In this document: in pieces, positions 47,106-59,265 of the stretch
Layout: the number at the start of each line of letters is the position of its first letter
Numbering within the stretch: the first letter of the stretch is position 1
Assembly (NCBI GenBank): GCA_013396525.1
Contig: VWYX01000393.1
Span: forward strand, 186,001-250,000
Reading direction: 5' to 3'
DNA length: 64,000 nucleotides
DNA from: Chaetorhynchus papuensis
Lineage: Eukaryota > Chordata > Aves > Passeriformes > Rhipiduridae
Notes under the pieces: generated by a model
The model's database searches: none
The model's input: only the letters and a program-made list of their open reading frames with translations
Told to the model about the DNA's origin: nothing
Made by a program: the position numbers and the translations under genes

Positions 47106-48885
47106 TCACATAAACACAGGGCTCTGGCAGCATGAGTTGGCAGCATTGCCCGCCCTTCGTGTGTCCTGCCTGCTTGGACAGGGAGCATCTGAAGCATGGG
47201 CTGTCATTGGCCATGTCTGCAGAGCATCAAGCAAAACCTCCCCAGTCTCAGCTGGCTTCCTGAACTTCCCCACGGCAACTGACAGCAACCAGGCATTCCC
47301 CAGATGTTTGCAGTGGCCAGCAGTTGGGATAACTCCTCAGTTTAGCCTGCATTAGAGCACAGGTAAGCAACAGCCTGCAAGTGACCCAGGAATAGGCTGC
47401 TGAGGAAGATTTTTGGTGCATCCTATCTTGGCCCTGCTGTTGCAGCCTTGCCAAGGTGCTTCAAGTGCTCTTCAAAGCAGCAAAAAAACTAAGCACTGAG
47501 AACTTGTCAGTGCATGTATGTTCTCTCTGCTGAGTTTCAGATGAGGTCCTGGGCATACTCTGGGCAGAGGTTTGAGAGGAAGATTGTGAGTAATTGAACT
47601 GCCTTGCTCATCCCACGATGAGCAAAAAAACTCCAGCTCCCCGTGTTTTACCTTGCAGATGTGTGCATGTACCATGGGAAGCTCCCTGTCTGTGCAGCTG
47701 TCACCAGCTCTGCGGTAACAAGAATCACGTCTTTGGCTCTCAGCTCTGAAGCTCATCTCTTCACATTCTGAGCTGAAGATGTACTCTGAATAAATGAACA
47801 AACTGAGATCTTCAAATGAACAACAGACTCTTCCTCAGGACAGCTTTGCAGAGAAAGCAAATATTTCAGGAGAGTATGGTTACTGCTCATAGCTCTCTGG
47901 AGCCAGCCTGCTAACTCCTCTGCGGTGGCTGTAAATCTGATGGTGGTTCAGCTGAAGGACCTCACAGATGCTATTTCAGGCTGATAGAATGTACCATAAA
48001 TGGGATTGAAAGCACCCATCTATAGCAGACAAAGCCTCTCTGGTTCATTCAAACACCGAGGAAACCGACCATTGTATATATGCACAGTTGGGATTCATCC
48101 AAAAGTGAGTGGTAGCCAAAAGAATTTACACGTTCCCTGGCTGGGAAACATGTTGATTTCAGAAGGCAGCAAAGGTAACACAAGGATAAAGGGAGACTCC
48201 CTTGCCTGGCATTTGGTGTTTGAATCTCATCCTTTGACTCACCATGAAGGGGAAGAGTCCCAGAAGGACAGAAGAACCCCCATCATATATGATATTCCTC
48301 ACTTAGAGGCAACAAGGCATTTGGTCTCCCTGGAATGGCAAGAAAACAGAACTTGCTCTCTGAGTCTCTGGCTGAATTTTAGGGGGTGTCTGTCTAGCTA
48401 AAGTGATACATCAATAATAAATATAACATCACAATCAGCTTGTGGAATGCATTTCTATAAAGCCTTGCAGAGAACCAAGAGGTTTCTGAAGGAAAGGTTT
48501 GGGGGTGCAAATTCCTTGGCTCTCAGTACAGGAACAGCCACCAGCCCCTTGTGAATGGAGAGAGGCTAAAAGCAATCACATAACCCCAAATGAACACGAT
48601 GGCAGGGGCAGCCCGTCCTCACTGCGTGAGAATATGTGCAATTAGCGGGGTCAGGGAGGGGTCCCCTGGGGCAGATGGCCACACCAGGGGTACACAGGGT
48701 GCTTTGGGAAGCCGTGCTCCTGGCAGGGGTCCCACGTGGGCCACAGAACCAGAGGGATGCGTGGTCTGATCTTGCCTGGCAGTTTCTGCGCAAAATGGGG
48801 CCAATTTGCTGGGAAGCTTCCCACTCCCAAGGAGGGAAGAGGTGGGCTGCGAGTTTAACAAACATTTTGGTATTTGGAAGTCATT
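47106..48885. other. Non-coding stretch, nothing recognised
   Basis: No gene or repeat family was recognised. Open frames of up to 133 codons lack motifs. Confidence 0.5.
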
Positions 48886-48889
48886 CCCA

Positions 48890-49330
48890 GCTCTCGTTTA
48901 ACACACAGACTGCATTTCCCGTTGCTAACTGGCAGCAAAGAGCTCATCAACATTTAAATAAGAGGCTTGTTAATGCCAGCGTGAGGCAGGTTTGCATGCC
49001 AAGGCTGGCTAAGGTTTTGTGCCAAGGATTTTCTAAGAGAGAATTTCTCTAGGAAACTCCTTTAAAAGGAAGAATTCATTACTGGTTAAAGAGAGCAAGG
49101 GCTTAATTTGAAGAGGTGCTGAGCTGGTTAAGTCAAATGGATGGTGCAAGAGCTGAAAGCCTGTGAAAATCAGACTCCAGCTTTTAAATCAATTAACTGA
49201 AGAATGGCACGGGGTGTTTTGCAACTGATTATGCTTTCTGCAATGCAATAACTGAAGGAAGAAAAGGCTACACATAACCTCTTCCTTCAGTGCCACTGAC
49301 TTGCCCATCGATGGTAAATACGCTCAGGTG
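48890..49330. promoter_or_regulatory. Enhancer-like block (candidate conserved element)
   Basis: High-complexity sequence with CATTTAAATAAG, CTTGTTAATGCC, TTTAAATCAATTAAC and ACTGATTATGC strings (homeodomain and SOX/POU-like cores) and few simple repeats. Composition evidence only. Confidence 0.3.
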
Positions 49331-49674
49331 AGGCTTTAAATGCACCTGTCACCTGAGTGTGGGAATGTTCTGTTCTACAAAATGGTCAAATGTGCCTTAG
49401 TGCAGGGAGGATGTGCAATATTTGGCTCTTTTTCTAGATCTCAGACGAGTCCTGTAAATTACAAAGCATTTTTTCTCCAGGACTTCATTTTGAGCCTTCC
49501 ATATGGAGACGGAGCCCTCATCTCAGAGCCACTGGAGAGGACGGGTGGCAGTTTTGGCACAGCTAGAGGGTCCTGTGCTATATGTCTCTATAGCATGGTT
49601 TATTGCCTTTCCTTGTTCCATCACAGAACAGGAGTAATGTCTGTGGTGTCAGAATATGCACATGGTAATTGGCT

Positions 49675-49825
49675 TTTGCTGTAATTAAATGCCTCGGTGC
49701 CAGCGTTTAATCAGCCACCAAAGCCGTTTATTGCCTCATATACGGCTGCACCACGAGCATTACCCCTTAATTAGTTGGTGAAATAGTGATGATTTAGCAG
49801 CGTCTTTATATTTATACTTTAAGAC
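49675..49825. promoter_or_regulatory. Strongest enhancer-like core (candidate conserved element)
   Basis: About 150 bases with TAATTA at 49682-49687 and 49768-49773, CGTTTAATCAGCC (homeodomain or PITX/OTX-like TAATC), CCGTTTATTGCC (forkhead/HOX-like) and AGTGATGATTTAG. Six CpGs are kept in otherwise AT-rich sequence outside any island, which is unusual in a CpG-depleted genome. No simple repeats. This is the segment I would most expect to align across amniotes, but no alignment was possible. Confidence 0.45.
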
Positions 49826-51580
49826 AGTAGATTCAGTCCAACACCAACAATATGGCAAGATAAAAAAGCAGACCATTCTGCTATGCAATGATTTGGGCTT
49901 ATTTATTTTTCCTTACCGTGTGGAAAACAGTGTCAAGTGTAACTCCTGGTGACGCTGCACTGGAGGTGGTTAAAACTTGGAAAGCAGTTGCTACATCTCT
50001 GTTCTGCTCCAGGGCTGACCTTGTGTATTGTAAGTGGATTCAGTATCAATAAAACATTGTCCCCAAAAACTCCCAGCAGCAAAAGAAGTGTAGGCTTCAC
50101 CCCCTTTGACTCACCATTACCACGACTGCCTGGTCAGGCAGAGCAGAGGCACAGAGTTCCCAGTCTTCCTCGCAGGAGTTCCCTGGGGAAAGGAACTCCT
50201 TTGTGCCGCTGGAGTTGTCACTGGCACTTTGTTTGGCACGATCCCGGCAGGTTGTGACAGGTGACGCTGACAGCAGCAGCAATTCTCCTGACAGCCCCAC
50301 CCAAACTCCTCTTCCCCCTTTTCGCCACTTGTTTTTGCAGCCATGGTGGTGCTGCTGTGCTGCAGCCACTTTTGGGGTGAATGGAGCACTGAAAGGGCCC
50401 ACTCACTGTGTCCATTCATCTTCTCCAGTTTCAGTTGTCTGAAAGGTCTGGTCTAATCTTTCAGAGTCCCTTGACAGTTAATGGCATGAGAGAGACCTCT
50501 CCAGAAAGCAGTTCACCCTGCCATGAAGAAGCTGCCAGAGATATGTTGGAGGAACGGCCCTTTGGAAGTGTCCATCTCTCGCAGAGGAAGCCCTGCTGCT
50601 CTCTTGTATTGGGCTCTTCCCTTCCAAACTATTATTCCAAACCCTTCCCAGAACACCAATACTGCCTCCTAAGACCAGCACTGGGGACAGATTTGTCAGC
50701 CTTCCAGGTTTCTTTTCAGCTTTGAAAACCCCTGAGGAAGCTCAGGAAGCCCCTGAAATCTTCTCAAAATCGACTAGAAAGGAAAATAAAACTCCTTTTT
50801 GGACAGAGAAATCATACAGGAGGTTAGCCTAGATAAACATCAAATAAACATCCCAGACTCATCCTTGTTCAAAGCCAGGTGGTGAAATCTCTGGTAGCCA
50901 CAGCTGGAGATGGCCATTGCACCAGGAGAACACAGGGCTACGACTGCTTCTTCGTTTGACCAGGGACATCACCAACAGAGCCAAATTGTCAATTCTGCCT
51001 CCATCCCTCCCTCAGCCCTGGGATGGCCCCCATTGGCACCTGGATTTAGATACACTTCACTCCCAAAGCTTTCATTGTCTTCAAAGGGTTCTGGTAGCCT
51101 TTGATTGCAAGAAAAGCAGTGCCAAACTATGGAATTAATAGCTCCCCCACCCTTGGCCCTCGCCTCTGGCCCCTGGCCTGCTAATGCATTTTGATTTGCG
51201 TGTGGACAACGTATCCCTGGAACTTTTCCACTGTAACAAGTTTAGGAAAAAGTACCTTGTGCTATTAAGGAAGTAATAATACCGAGTTTGGAAAACTATA
51301 CAGCAGTTTGAATAGACTTGAAAGCCCACACCATCACACTGCCTTTACTGCCAAGACAAAGCCTGTCAGACTCCCGTGTCCTGTAGGAACAAGCTGCAGT
51401 TTGTCCTTTCCTGAGGGAGAACACAGGCCCTTCCTAAAGTCCCCTGGGGAAGGGGAGGAGGAGCTGGAGTGAGGCTGCTGCCTGCGCCTCCTTCCACAGC
51501 TAACAAAGCATCCCCTGACAATACATAACCTACTAAAGAAGTCCTTCATTTTCCCTGGTGGTGGGAAAGTAAGGATGGGT
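49826..51580. other. Non-coding stretch, nothing recognised
   Basis: Overlapping open frames around 49.95-50.7 kb (up to 105 codons) have no known domains. No repeat family was recognised. Confidence 0.5.
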
Positions 51581-51589
51581 TTTAATTTA

Positions 51590-51745
51590 CAGCCAAGAAT
51601 ATTTAGTCTGAACAGTAGGAAAGACTGTCCAAGAGTGAAGACAACACTGCTATAGGGAGGACTGCCAGGGGAGGTTGTGGGACCTCCATCTGCCTTGAAG
51701 ACATCTGTCTTCAAGGTCACACTAGATAAAATTTTCTTGAGAGTG
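51590..51745 (+). repeat. Old CR1-like LINE fragment, plus orientation
   Basis: The + strand follows the CR1/L3 3'-region order. A 'tttagtctgaacagtaggaaagact' block over 51602-51626 corresponds to the 'agatattaggaaaaact' part. Next comes GGGGAGGTTGTGGGACCTCC (near 51669-51687), the usual 'gggaggttgtggaatctcc' landmark. Then 'ccttgaagacatctgtcttcaaggtcacactagata' over 51693-51727 corresponds to 'gaggttttcaaggccaggctggac'. It is diverged and short, with no coding capacity. Limits are approximate. Confidence 0.75.
51693..51716. repeat. Inverted repeat, 11-bp arms, 2-nt spacer, inside CR1 remnant
   Basis: CCTTGAAGACA (51693-51703) and TGTCTTCAAGG (51706-51716) are perfect reverse complements around TC. 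The right arm matches the expected CR1 sequence better, so the left arm may have been changed to match it by a local template switch. Confidence 0.6.
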
Positions 51746-53120
51746 ACACGGAGGGAATGGGTTTAGCTGTATTGTGTGCCTTGGGATCTTTCTACAGCTC
51801 TCAAAAACTGTTTTAACTGTTTTTCTATCACTTCTGCTGATAGGGAGGACAGTATTCACCTCATTTAACCCTTAAAGGCACAGAACAAACCTGTCTCAGA
51901 TGCTTACCTGAAGAAAAGATGACATACCTTCTCCACTGACTGGAGGGCCACCTTAGACAGCAAAGCTATCTTCCATGCTGCTAAATTCATGGAAATGAAT
52001 CCCACCTCGAAGATGGTCTGTGCAGCTCTATGCAGGAGATTTCTGAGAGAAAAGGACTTTTATACAAAGGTCCAAGGACAGAAAGGGTAGAAAAACAGAA
52101 GCTATAAGCAGGGTGCAGATATTTAGCATGTATTTTTGGGAAAGCTTACCGGGACACACTGGATTCCCCACCACATGAAGCATTTCTGTCAGGGAGAGCA
52201 TTCAGTGCTGCACCAGCTGCTCTGGCTGAAGAGGTGGAGGTCAGGCTGTGTGGTCATCAGTGATAGTTTTAAGCAGATGGGAACAATCCTGATTATTTAC
52301 CACAATGACAGCCTAGAAACAAGTTTCTAGAAGAGACAGGCTTTGCTAACCACACTTCTCTCTACTCTCAGTTTGAAGAATGTTCCTCCATTCAGCTGCA
52401 GAGCAAGGTGCCTGGCTCCGCTGTCACCCCATCACAACCCAAATCTGAGAACATTTCTGGACCCCTCTGCAGATCACTGCATGGTTTAGGAACTGAGTGC
52501 TCTCCACTGCAAAGGCACACATTTTTAGGAACAGTGCAAAATTCATCAAGAGATGGCCAGTACAACAGGGGGAAGCCTCTCCTGGGACACGTTTCTGGCA
52601 TCTTTACCCAACAGTGAAACAGGCTCTTGAATTAGATATGCTGAGGAGCCACACAATGGAATTTTGAACCTGAAAGAGAAAAAGGTGGAGGATAGGAAGC
52701 ATAATTGCAGGTGGAGGCTGGGAGGAAGTAAATACCATTCGACTTGAAAAAATAATTTCACAAGCTAGCAAACAAAAATGAAATTTGTAAGAAGTTTATT
52801 GGATTGGTAAAATGTAATAAAAAAGCATTTGTGATACTTCTTCTGCAAAGAAAAAAAGGCATCTGGCGATTTTGCATATTTATTTTCCCTTACAAAACAT
52901 TTGAAAAGCATAACTGATAAAAAGGATAACAACTGAAAGAGCAGAGCAAAGAGGAAAATACATCTCAATATAATTGGATAATGCATAATAAAAATACAGA
53001 AAACACATGCTTAAAACAGCTTTCATTCTCTTACTGTAAAAAGTCATTTAATGTGTTGAATAAAAAATATATGCCGGTTGCTCTGAAAATTGCAGTTTAG
53101 AAGAAGTAACTAGCTGAGAA
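51746..53120. other. Non-coding stretch, nothing recognised
   Basis: It contains the near-palindrome CTAGAAAC-AA-GTTTCTAG at 52313-52330 (8-bp arms), close to a heat-shock-element half-site pair but within chance expectation. It becomes AT-rich after 52.75 kb. Confidence 0.5.
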
Positions 53121-53123
53121 CAA

Positions 53124-53156
53124 AATATATATATCTATATATATTTATAAATATAG
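53124..53156. repeat. Imperfect (AT)n tract
   Basis: Alternating AT units interrupted by C and TT, about 33 bases. Simple sequence. Confidence 0.9.
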
Positions 53157-54805
53157 AAAATGTGTATATGCTGCATCTGTCCTCAGAACAAATTGGAATA
53201 AATGAGTTTCAATTCATGCACACAAGTTACCAGAGAAAAAACTTCATTTATTGCCCAGCAGATCGATCCTGTAAGGTGCTGATTGCATTTCCTGAGTGCC
53301 CTCAAAGCCCTGTGGAAGAAGTCAGCGAGGGAGACAAGTGGCCTGATGGGTTCAGTGACAAGGGAGGCTACTCAGCAGCTCACAGGAGGTGCACTCAGCA
53401 ATTCACAGGAATCGGGAAAATTCCAATGGCAGCAGGATTAGGCCTCTCACAGACTTGGGCAGTGCTTTTGCTCAGCGAGGAGTAAAACCCTGGTACCCCC
53501 AAGCTCTGACAGATAGGAGACCAGTCCTAAAAGCTCAAGTAATGTTACTTCATTAGGATCCAAGGGCATAGAGTGTGCAGCAGAAGCATTCCTCATACAG
53601 GGAATGCTTTCTTGTGCTCCCCCTTGCCCAGATCCCTAGGCTAGTGATTCACATTAAAAAGGAAGATGCTTCCCATACCACTGAGAGCCTCTGTCTGCTG
53701 ACACTGGACAAGGAGGAGTGTGACCAGTCACGCTCCCTCCCAGCTGCAACGAAGGCAACAACGCAAAACCTTCTCCATCTCAAGGGCTAAACCAGCTATG
53801 CTGAAGCTGAAACACCACCTCAAACCACTGTGAATTACTGCACATCCAGTGCAGATCATCTCCAGTGAACCCTCAAGCAGACAGGTCTGCAGCTGGTGGG
53901 GATAGGCCAAAGCATAGCAGCTACGTAGGACAAACACATTCCTGGGGACACTTCCTCCTTGCAGTCTGAAAGAGCTGAATCATTCTCCCAGCCTTTAGGG
54001 GGTTCTCCATGGGGCATGTAGCCAAGAGGAATCCTTCTGGAATGACCTATGTGTAGTTCAGACCCCCTTGTATCAGCCCACAGGTAAAGCCAATGTGAGA
54101 GATTGGGCTCTGAAACACAACAAACCTCTGCTCTTTGTTCTGTGCTGGAAAGTGTCTTTACTAAAACAGCAGAATCAGTACTCGGGGTCTCTCACATGTC
54201 TGACTAGAGAGAAGGCACTGGAGGCTGCTCTCCAGTCTCTCTGACTGTCCAAAACACAAGCTGTGGCATGGGAAAGCATAGGACCATTAAGGAAGTTGAT
54301 GTCTCACCAAGGCAGATCCTTTCTAGCAAGACTACGAGAGAAAGTCCAGGCACTACTTTGCTCTGCCCATACCTCTACCAATACTCAGTTCTCATTCTCC
54401 AGAGGGACAGCAGAGGAGGTCACAGTGGTGCAGTACGGAGCATCAAAACATCAAATCTTTCCCTTCACTGCATTTCCAATACACCTTGCATTTCCTGTCT
54501 GATCACAGCAGGGAAAAGTTTGCTAAAACATGACTTTGAGGATTGAAAGTGAGAGCATATCAGCCTTTTTAATACAATAGCACCAATCAAACTTTGGTTC
54601 ACCTTCAGATTTTCTCTTCTAGCATTAGATAAAAAATGAGTGATGGAGACTTTATAAGAGACAGTATTAAGGGAATAAATTCTTCAGATATGAATGACTC
54701 TGGAGTTCTGATCAGGAAGAGATGTTTGAGGATATATACCCAAGTACCTGTGCTACAGAACAGCTGCTCATCAGACAAAAGGGTGTGTAAAGCAAGACAA
54801 GCTGT
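53157..54805. other. Non-coding stretch, nothing recognised
   Basis: No gene or repeat family was recognised. A hairpin with 9-bp arms at 53584-53592/53601-53609 is within chance expectation. Confidence 0.5.
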
Positions 54806-54811
54806 ACTGAT

Positions 54812-54838
54812 GGGATAAGCCATTGCTTGGCTTATCCC
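54812..54838. repeat. Hairpin: 11-bp perfect arms, 5-nt loop
   Basis: GGGATAAGCCA (54812-54822) and TGGCTTATCCC (54828-54838) are perfect reverse complements with the loop TTGCT. Each arm contains GATAAG on one strand or the other, so this is also a GATA-factor site pair in inverted orientation. No microRNA-length stem is present, because pairing stops outside the arms. Confidence 0.65.
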
Positions 54839-56700
54839 CATAGAGAAGAGAGGCTCAACATCAGCCTCTTGCTTTTCTCCATCAGCCTCCTAGATCCCAT
54901 CCCTGCTCAGCACTAGGACTGTTTCTCTGCTGCCCATAAAGGAGCACAGCAGGTCTCTGAAAAGGCACACAGTGAAGAAAGTGGAATGCACTTTTTGTAA
55001 AGGCAGCTCTGTCAATAGCCTACTTGTCACCTTGCTGGTTGCTCTGCTGAGATGTTTGTCAGGGGCTTAGCTACTTAGGCACATTAGAAATACTACTTTT
55101 TAGGTGGATAAAACAAAGAACTAGATCAGACTTGGGGGACAAGGCACAAAATGTCCATTTGCCAAACTGAAATGAGTTTCCAGCCCACACAGAGCTGTCA
55201 GTAAAGCACTGGCACATGCAAAAAAGTGTCCCAGTTCCGTATTTTCAATGGGTACCATCTCAACACAGTTGAAACGCAAACTACAACCTCCGGCTGTGCA
55301 TTTCAGTGCAAACTGCTCTTATCTCATGCAGCCCTGAATGAAACATCAGCACAAAGGCAGCCTAATTGGAACAGGATCTTCTCCTCCCTCCCTGCAAATC
55401 CTCATCATTGCACACAATCCCATAGCTAATGGCAGAGGGAAAACAGCTGATTCTGGCAAAATACTCGCGCTAGGAAGGCAGGATCAAGCCCTAGGCTGGA
55501 CACAGACTCACCATGGGGAGCGGCGCTGGCTGCGGAGAGGATGAGGTTGACCTTGCTTCCTTAGCAGGCCTTCCTCACTCCCATGCTGCAGCCAGAGGAA
55601 ATGTTTGCAGAGGAGATGCTGGGCTCTGGCTTAGTTTAGGGAACAGAGGGTGTCATTTTTCTCCTTAGCCACCACCAAGGAAGATTTCATAGGAGCAACA
55701 AGAAACTACACTGAATGGCCATCTCCCTTTCATTTTGAAATCTAAGCATTTCCCCCAGTGAAGGCATTCCTCCCATGTAGAGCTCCAATTTTGAAAACCT
55801 CTCTATATCAGAAGTGGAAACTATCCCGATTGCATTTTCTGGTTCCAAATTCTAGGTAAGCTCTCCTAGAGAGAGCTCCTAACTGTCTTCATTCAGTGCC
55901 CGGACCAAAGTGGCTCCATACCCTACGGGGACCAGGGCAAGACTATGACTCAACAAATGAAAAATAATGATACCATAAAAAAGCACATGGTCCTGATTAC
56001 CAAAAATGCTGAATAAGCAAAGCTACTATGGAACAAAATCAGCGGGAGACACAGGAACAGCCATTAAAATAAAAAATCAGAGCAATTCTGCCCTTTATTT
56101 TCTTGCCACGTTTATTATTTTCACCTCTCTCTTCTCACAGATGAAGTGGGGCAGGCCAGCTCTTTTTCCTATTCAAGCTGGCTTTTCTCTCTGGGCTGTC
56201 ACACTGCTGGCACAGCCCTGCGGAGACAGGACTTCCTGCACTTCAGGGGAATGCTGAACTGGGGCTATTTTTTAAACATCAAACTATTCCTGTTCACTGT
56301 ACACCCTGCTTCCAAAAATAAAACAGGCATCCGAGTCTTTAAACAAGCAGACGGACCCTTTAAAGTCTCATAACAATGTTTTAAACCTGGGGTAGGAGGG
56401 ATGGGAACGGGAATACATTTTCCTACTAATTGGAAATAATGAAACCGACGTTTGTGGATATTAAATGCTGGGCAATAACAAATCAGAGGTCTGTTGCTGA
56501 GCCTGTTCTGCCAGCCAGCCTTTGTGAGAAAAAGACAGCAAGAAAGGGTTTTTTCTTCGCACTGATGAACTTAAAATGAAAGCAGGGGCAATACATGGGA
56601 AGGAAAAGGGCAGACAGGTACAGGGCATGGAAATGATTTGCCTGGAGCAACCACAGAATTAGGCAGAAAAATGGCAAAAATAATGTCTCCTTATTCCCTT
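54839..56700. other. Non-coding stretch, nothing recognised
   Basis: Ordinary sequence with scattered AT-rich patches. No gene or repeat family recognised. Confidence 0.5.
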
Positions 56701-56709
56701 AGCCCTGGT

Positions 56710-57060
56710 TCCTAAAAACTAGTTTGGGAATGAACTGGGGGAAGGGGAGGAAGGAGCAGCAATTTGAACACAGCAGATGCTCCAGTTAAACCGTATCTTC
56801 CCAAAGAGGAACCGAGGGTGGGGGCAGGGGAGATGGCTATTATTAATGTCCTTCCGTATATAGCAAAGCAGACATCCTGCATAATGGCAACACAATACAT
56901 CAATAATAGCCCAAGAATAGCTTCCTACCGGTTTTTTCCCCCTGACAGTTAGAAACATAAAGAGAAAAATCAAGCTGCTGAGATAAATAGCTGAGTCTCC
57001 ACCCCCACCTCAAATTGCCTTGGCATATTTTAAGAGATAAATGGTTCTATGAGAAATTTA
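56710..57060. promoter_or_regulatory. Enhancer-like block (candidate conserved element)
   Basis: Starts with G-rich sequence (GGGTGGGGGCAGGGG near 56817-56831), then non-repetitive AT-rich sequence with GCTATTATTAATGTCC, CTTCCGTATATAGC, GCATAATGGC and ACATCAATAATAG strings. CpGs and homeodomain-type cores are kept. Composition evidence only. Confidence 0.35.
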
Positions 57061-57160
57061 AATAGCTTTCTCTTTTCTTTTTTGGCAGCTGCAGGAACTG
57101 GGTCAGGTGTAGAAATTATTAATTTAGAAGCCTGAAAAACCCATGTTTGAAACTAAGTTG

Positions 57161-57174
57161 TTTTTTTTTTTTTT
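57161..57174. repeat. Poly-T tract, 14 bases
   Basis: Uninterrupted T run. The AT-rich sequence after it (57230-57370) is non-repetitive and may belong to the neighbouring enhancer-like block. Confidence 0.9.
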
Positions 57175-57379
57175 CCTTTAAAGCATCAACTTTCTTAGAA
57201 GCAGAATTACAAAAAATTAAAAAATACTTGAGGGGTATTTTTTAAACCAAAGTCAGGTTAAAAATAATGAAATAACAGTGCAAGCTGTGGAAAAAGAACA
57301 ATTTGTGTAACAGTTTAATGGACATTAAAAGTATCCGTAGTAGATTGTTAATGGGTTTTTTTGCAGAGTACAGTATTTG

Positions 57380-59255
57380 CCTAATGGCTTTCATTCCTCT
57401 TCATCAAACATAGCACTGGGAGTCTGCCTTGAGGAAAAAAGACTGGGGGGCACCATTCTGCAGCTTTACCCAAAGTTTAGTGCATGTTTCCAAAGAGACA
57501 AGAGATTACTGCCAAAGTGCCCAGCACCAAACACTCCCACAAGGAGCCCATTATTTACTTGCAGGTCTCGGAACTGACACCCCAGGGAGCTCATCTGCTG
57601 CAGGCTGTGCTTGCTGGTGCTCAGAGCTGGTGAACTCGGTACTGCACCACGTGTAAATCACTGCCTTCCCCCGCCCACTCAAGTTACACTTGTTTTGCAC
57701 ATTGATAGCAGGATTTGTAACACAGTTTCTCTGCACGATGCCAAAAGCCATCTTTCTCCTCATGCCATATGGGGAAGGATCTCTTTGCAGCCATAAAGCC
57801 TTGAATCTTACAGAGGAAAAAGGTCAAATCCTGTAGGAACTGCTGAGCAAAGAAATGCTGATGAACTCCCTCACAGGAGAGTACACTAGTTAAGACCTGT
57901 AAAAGGTTCAAATTTCCAGTCCTACAAAAAACTCTGAGGTCTTGAAAGATACCCAGTTGGCAGGCAGCCCACTTCCTCTGCTGCACGGCCGGGTAAAATC
58001 CTCCTGTTCCTCGTGCTCTGTTCTGTGTCCCAAATCAGCGGATACCTGAGAGGGAGGAGGACTCCCTCGTTTATCCTCGCTGCACCTCGCAGGGCTCACG
58101 GCTCGTGCCCGCCTTCCCTTAGTGACCAATCAAAAATTTAAAAAGGTGACAAAGAACCAGATGTAAATAGAACTGCAGTGCCTAGAAAGTCAGAGCACAG
58201 ATAGGATCAGAAGACAGACTGTAATTACAGGCCCTGCTACTTATTACATAGGCCAGTTGGGCTACATGAGCCTTTGGTGGAAACTTCCTGTGCAATTAAT
58301 AAAGGAGAAACAGAATACTTTTGCAATCACTTTTCTAGCTTTCACTGTGGGGGTCCAATCCTGCCATCCTGGATTAGCTCTAATCATAGACAATCTTTCT
58401 CTGCATAAAATGAAGGCATCTGTTCTGTAAGACTAACAAAAAAAAAAAAAGAAGAAAAGAAAAAAGGACAAAACCCTCATTGCAAGCCTACACCATGCAA
58501 TCAAGAAGGAAACTGATCCTGATCCCCCCCAGATCGTAATCTGACAATGTTTTCAAGACATCTGGCAAAAAGGAAGAAGAAAGAAGAATGCAATGAATTA
58601 TTTAAAATCCTACTTCTGTCAAGAACACATGAGAGGAGAAAGGTGAGTTTGAAAGGGCTGCATTATTTGTAAGGTAAAACCTGAAAGCACCACCTTTTGC
58701 ATAGAGGCATGAGGTGCCCTTGGCCCGAGCCAGAGCGGTCCTGAGAACAAATACCAGGCACTGATTCCACAGGGACTGGTGTGACAAAGGCAAGGCTGGG
58801 TGTGAGCGGGACCAAAGCGCTGTCCTGCAACACCCTGGGGTGCACCATGGGACGTGGAGGGTAAGGCAATGTGTTGGTAATACAGCAAAACATCTGTGTC
58901 TTTGCAGCCCACAACTGATCCTCCTCATCTAAAGCTTCAATCAGATTTTCAAGAGCATGAGAAATGGAGCATCCCCAAGGGAGGATTTCTCCTAAAGGCA
59001 CTTCTTTTACTGCTGAGATTCTCACCAAACAGACTGCCAAAGAAGGGGAGACTGCCCTGTGAGATCTGAGATGCATCGAATGGCACTGCTTTGCTCCTGC
59101 ACCCAGGACATTGCCCTTTCCAATCTCAAAACCCCAGTGGTGTGGAGCACCTTTGCAGAAAGATCTCATCCAGGCCTGACCACTGCACTGATCCCAACCT
59201 CACCACGAGAAGCAGGCACAGAAAAGGGCTGGATGTCCCCAGCTGTCATAAGGAG
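57380..59255. other. Non-coding stretch with a purine tract
   Basis: Moderately CpG-enriched around 57.98-58.12 kb, but too sparse for an island. A13 plus GAAGAAAAG-type purines at 58438-58466. Open frames up to 168 codons (minus strand, 58663-59169) lack domains. Confidence 0.5.
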
Positions 59256-59265
59256 GGAGCCCCCA

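Noticed and set aside
52313..52330. Near-palindrome CTAGAAAC-AA-GTTTCTAG, heat-shock-element-like
   Set aside because: Eight-bp arms are within chance expectation, and a functional element usually needs three or more GAA units.
53584..53609. Hairpin with 9-bp arms and 8-nt loop
   Set aside because: Several such hairpins are expected by chance in 64 kb.
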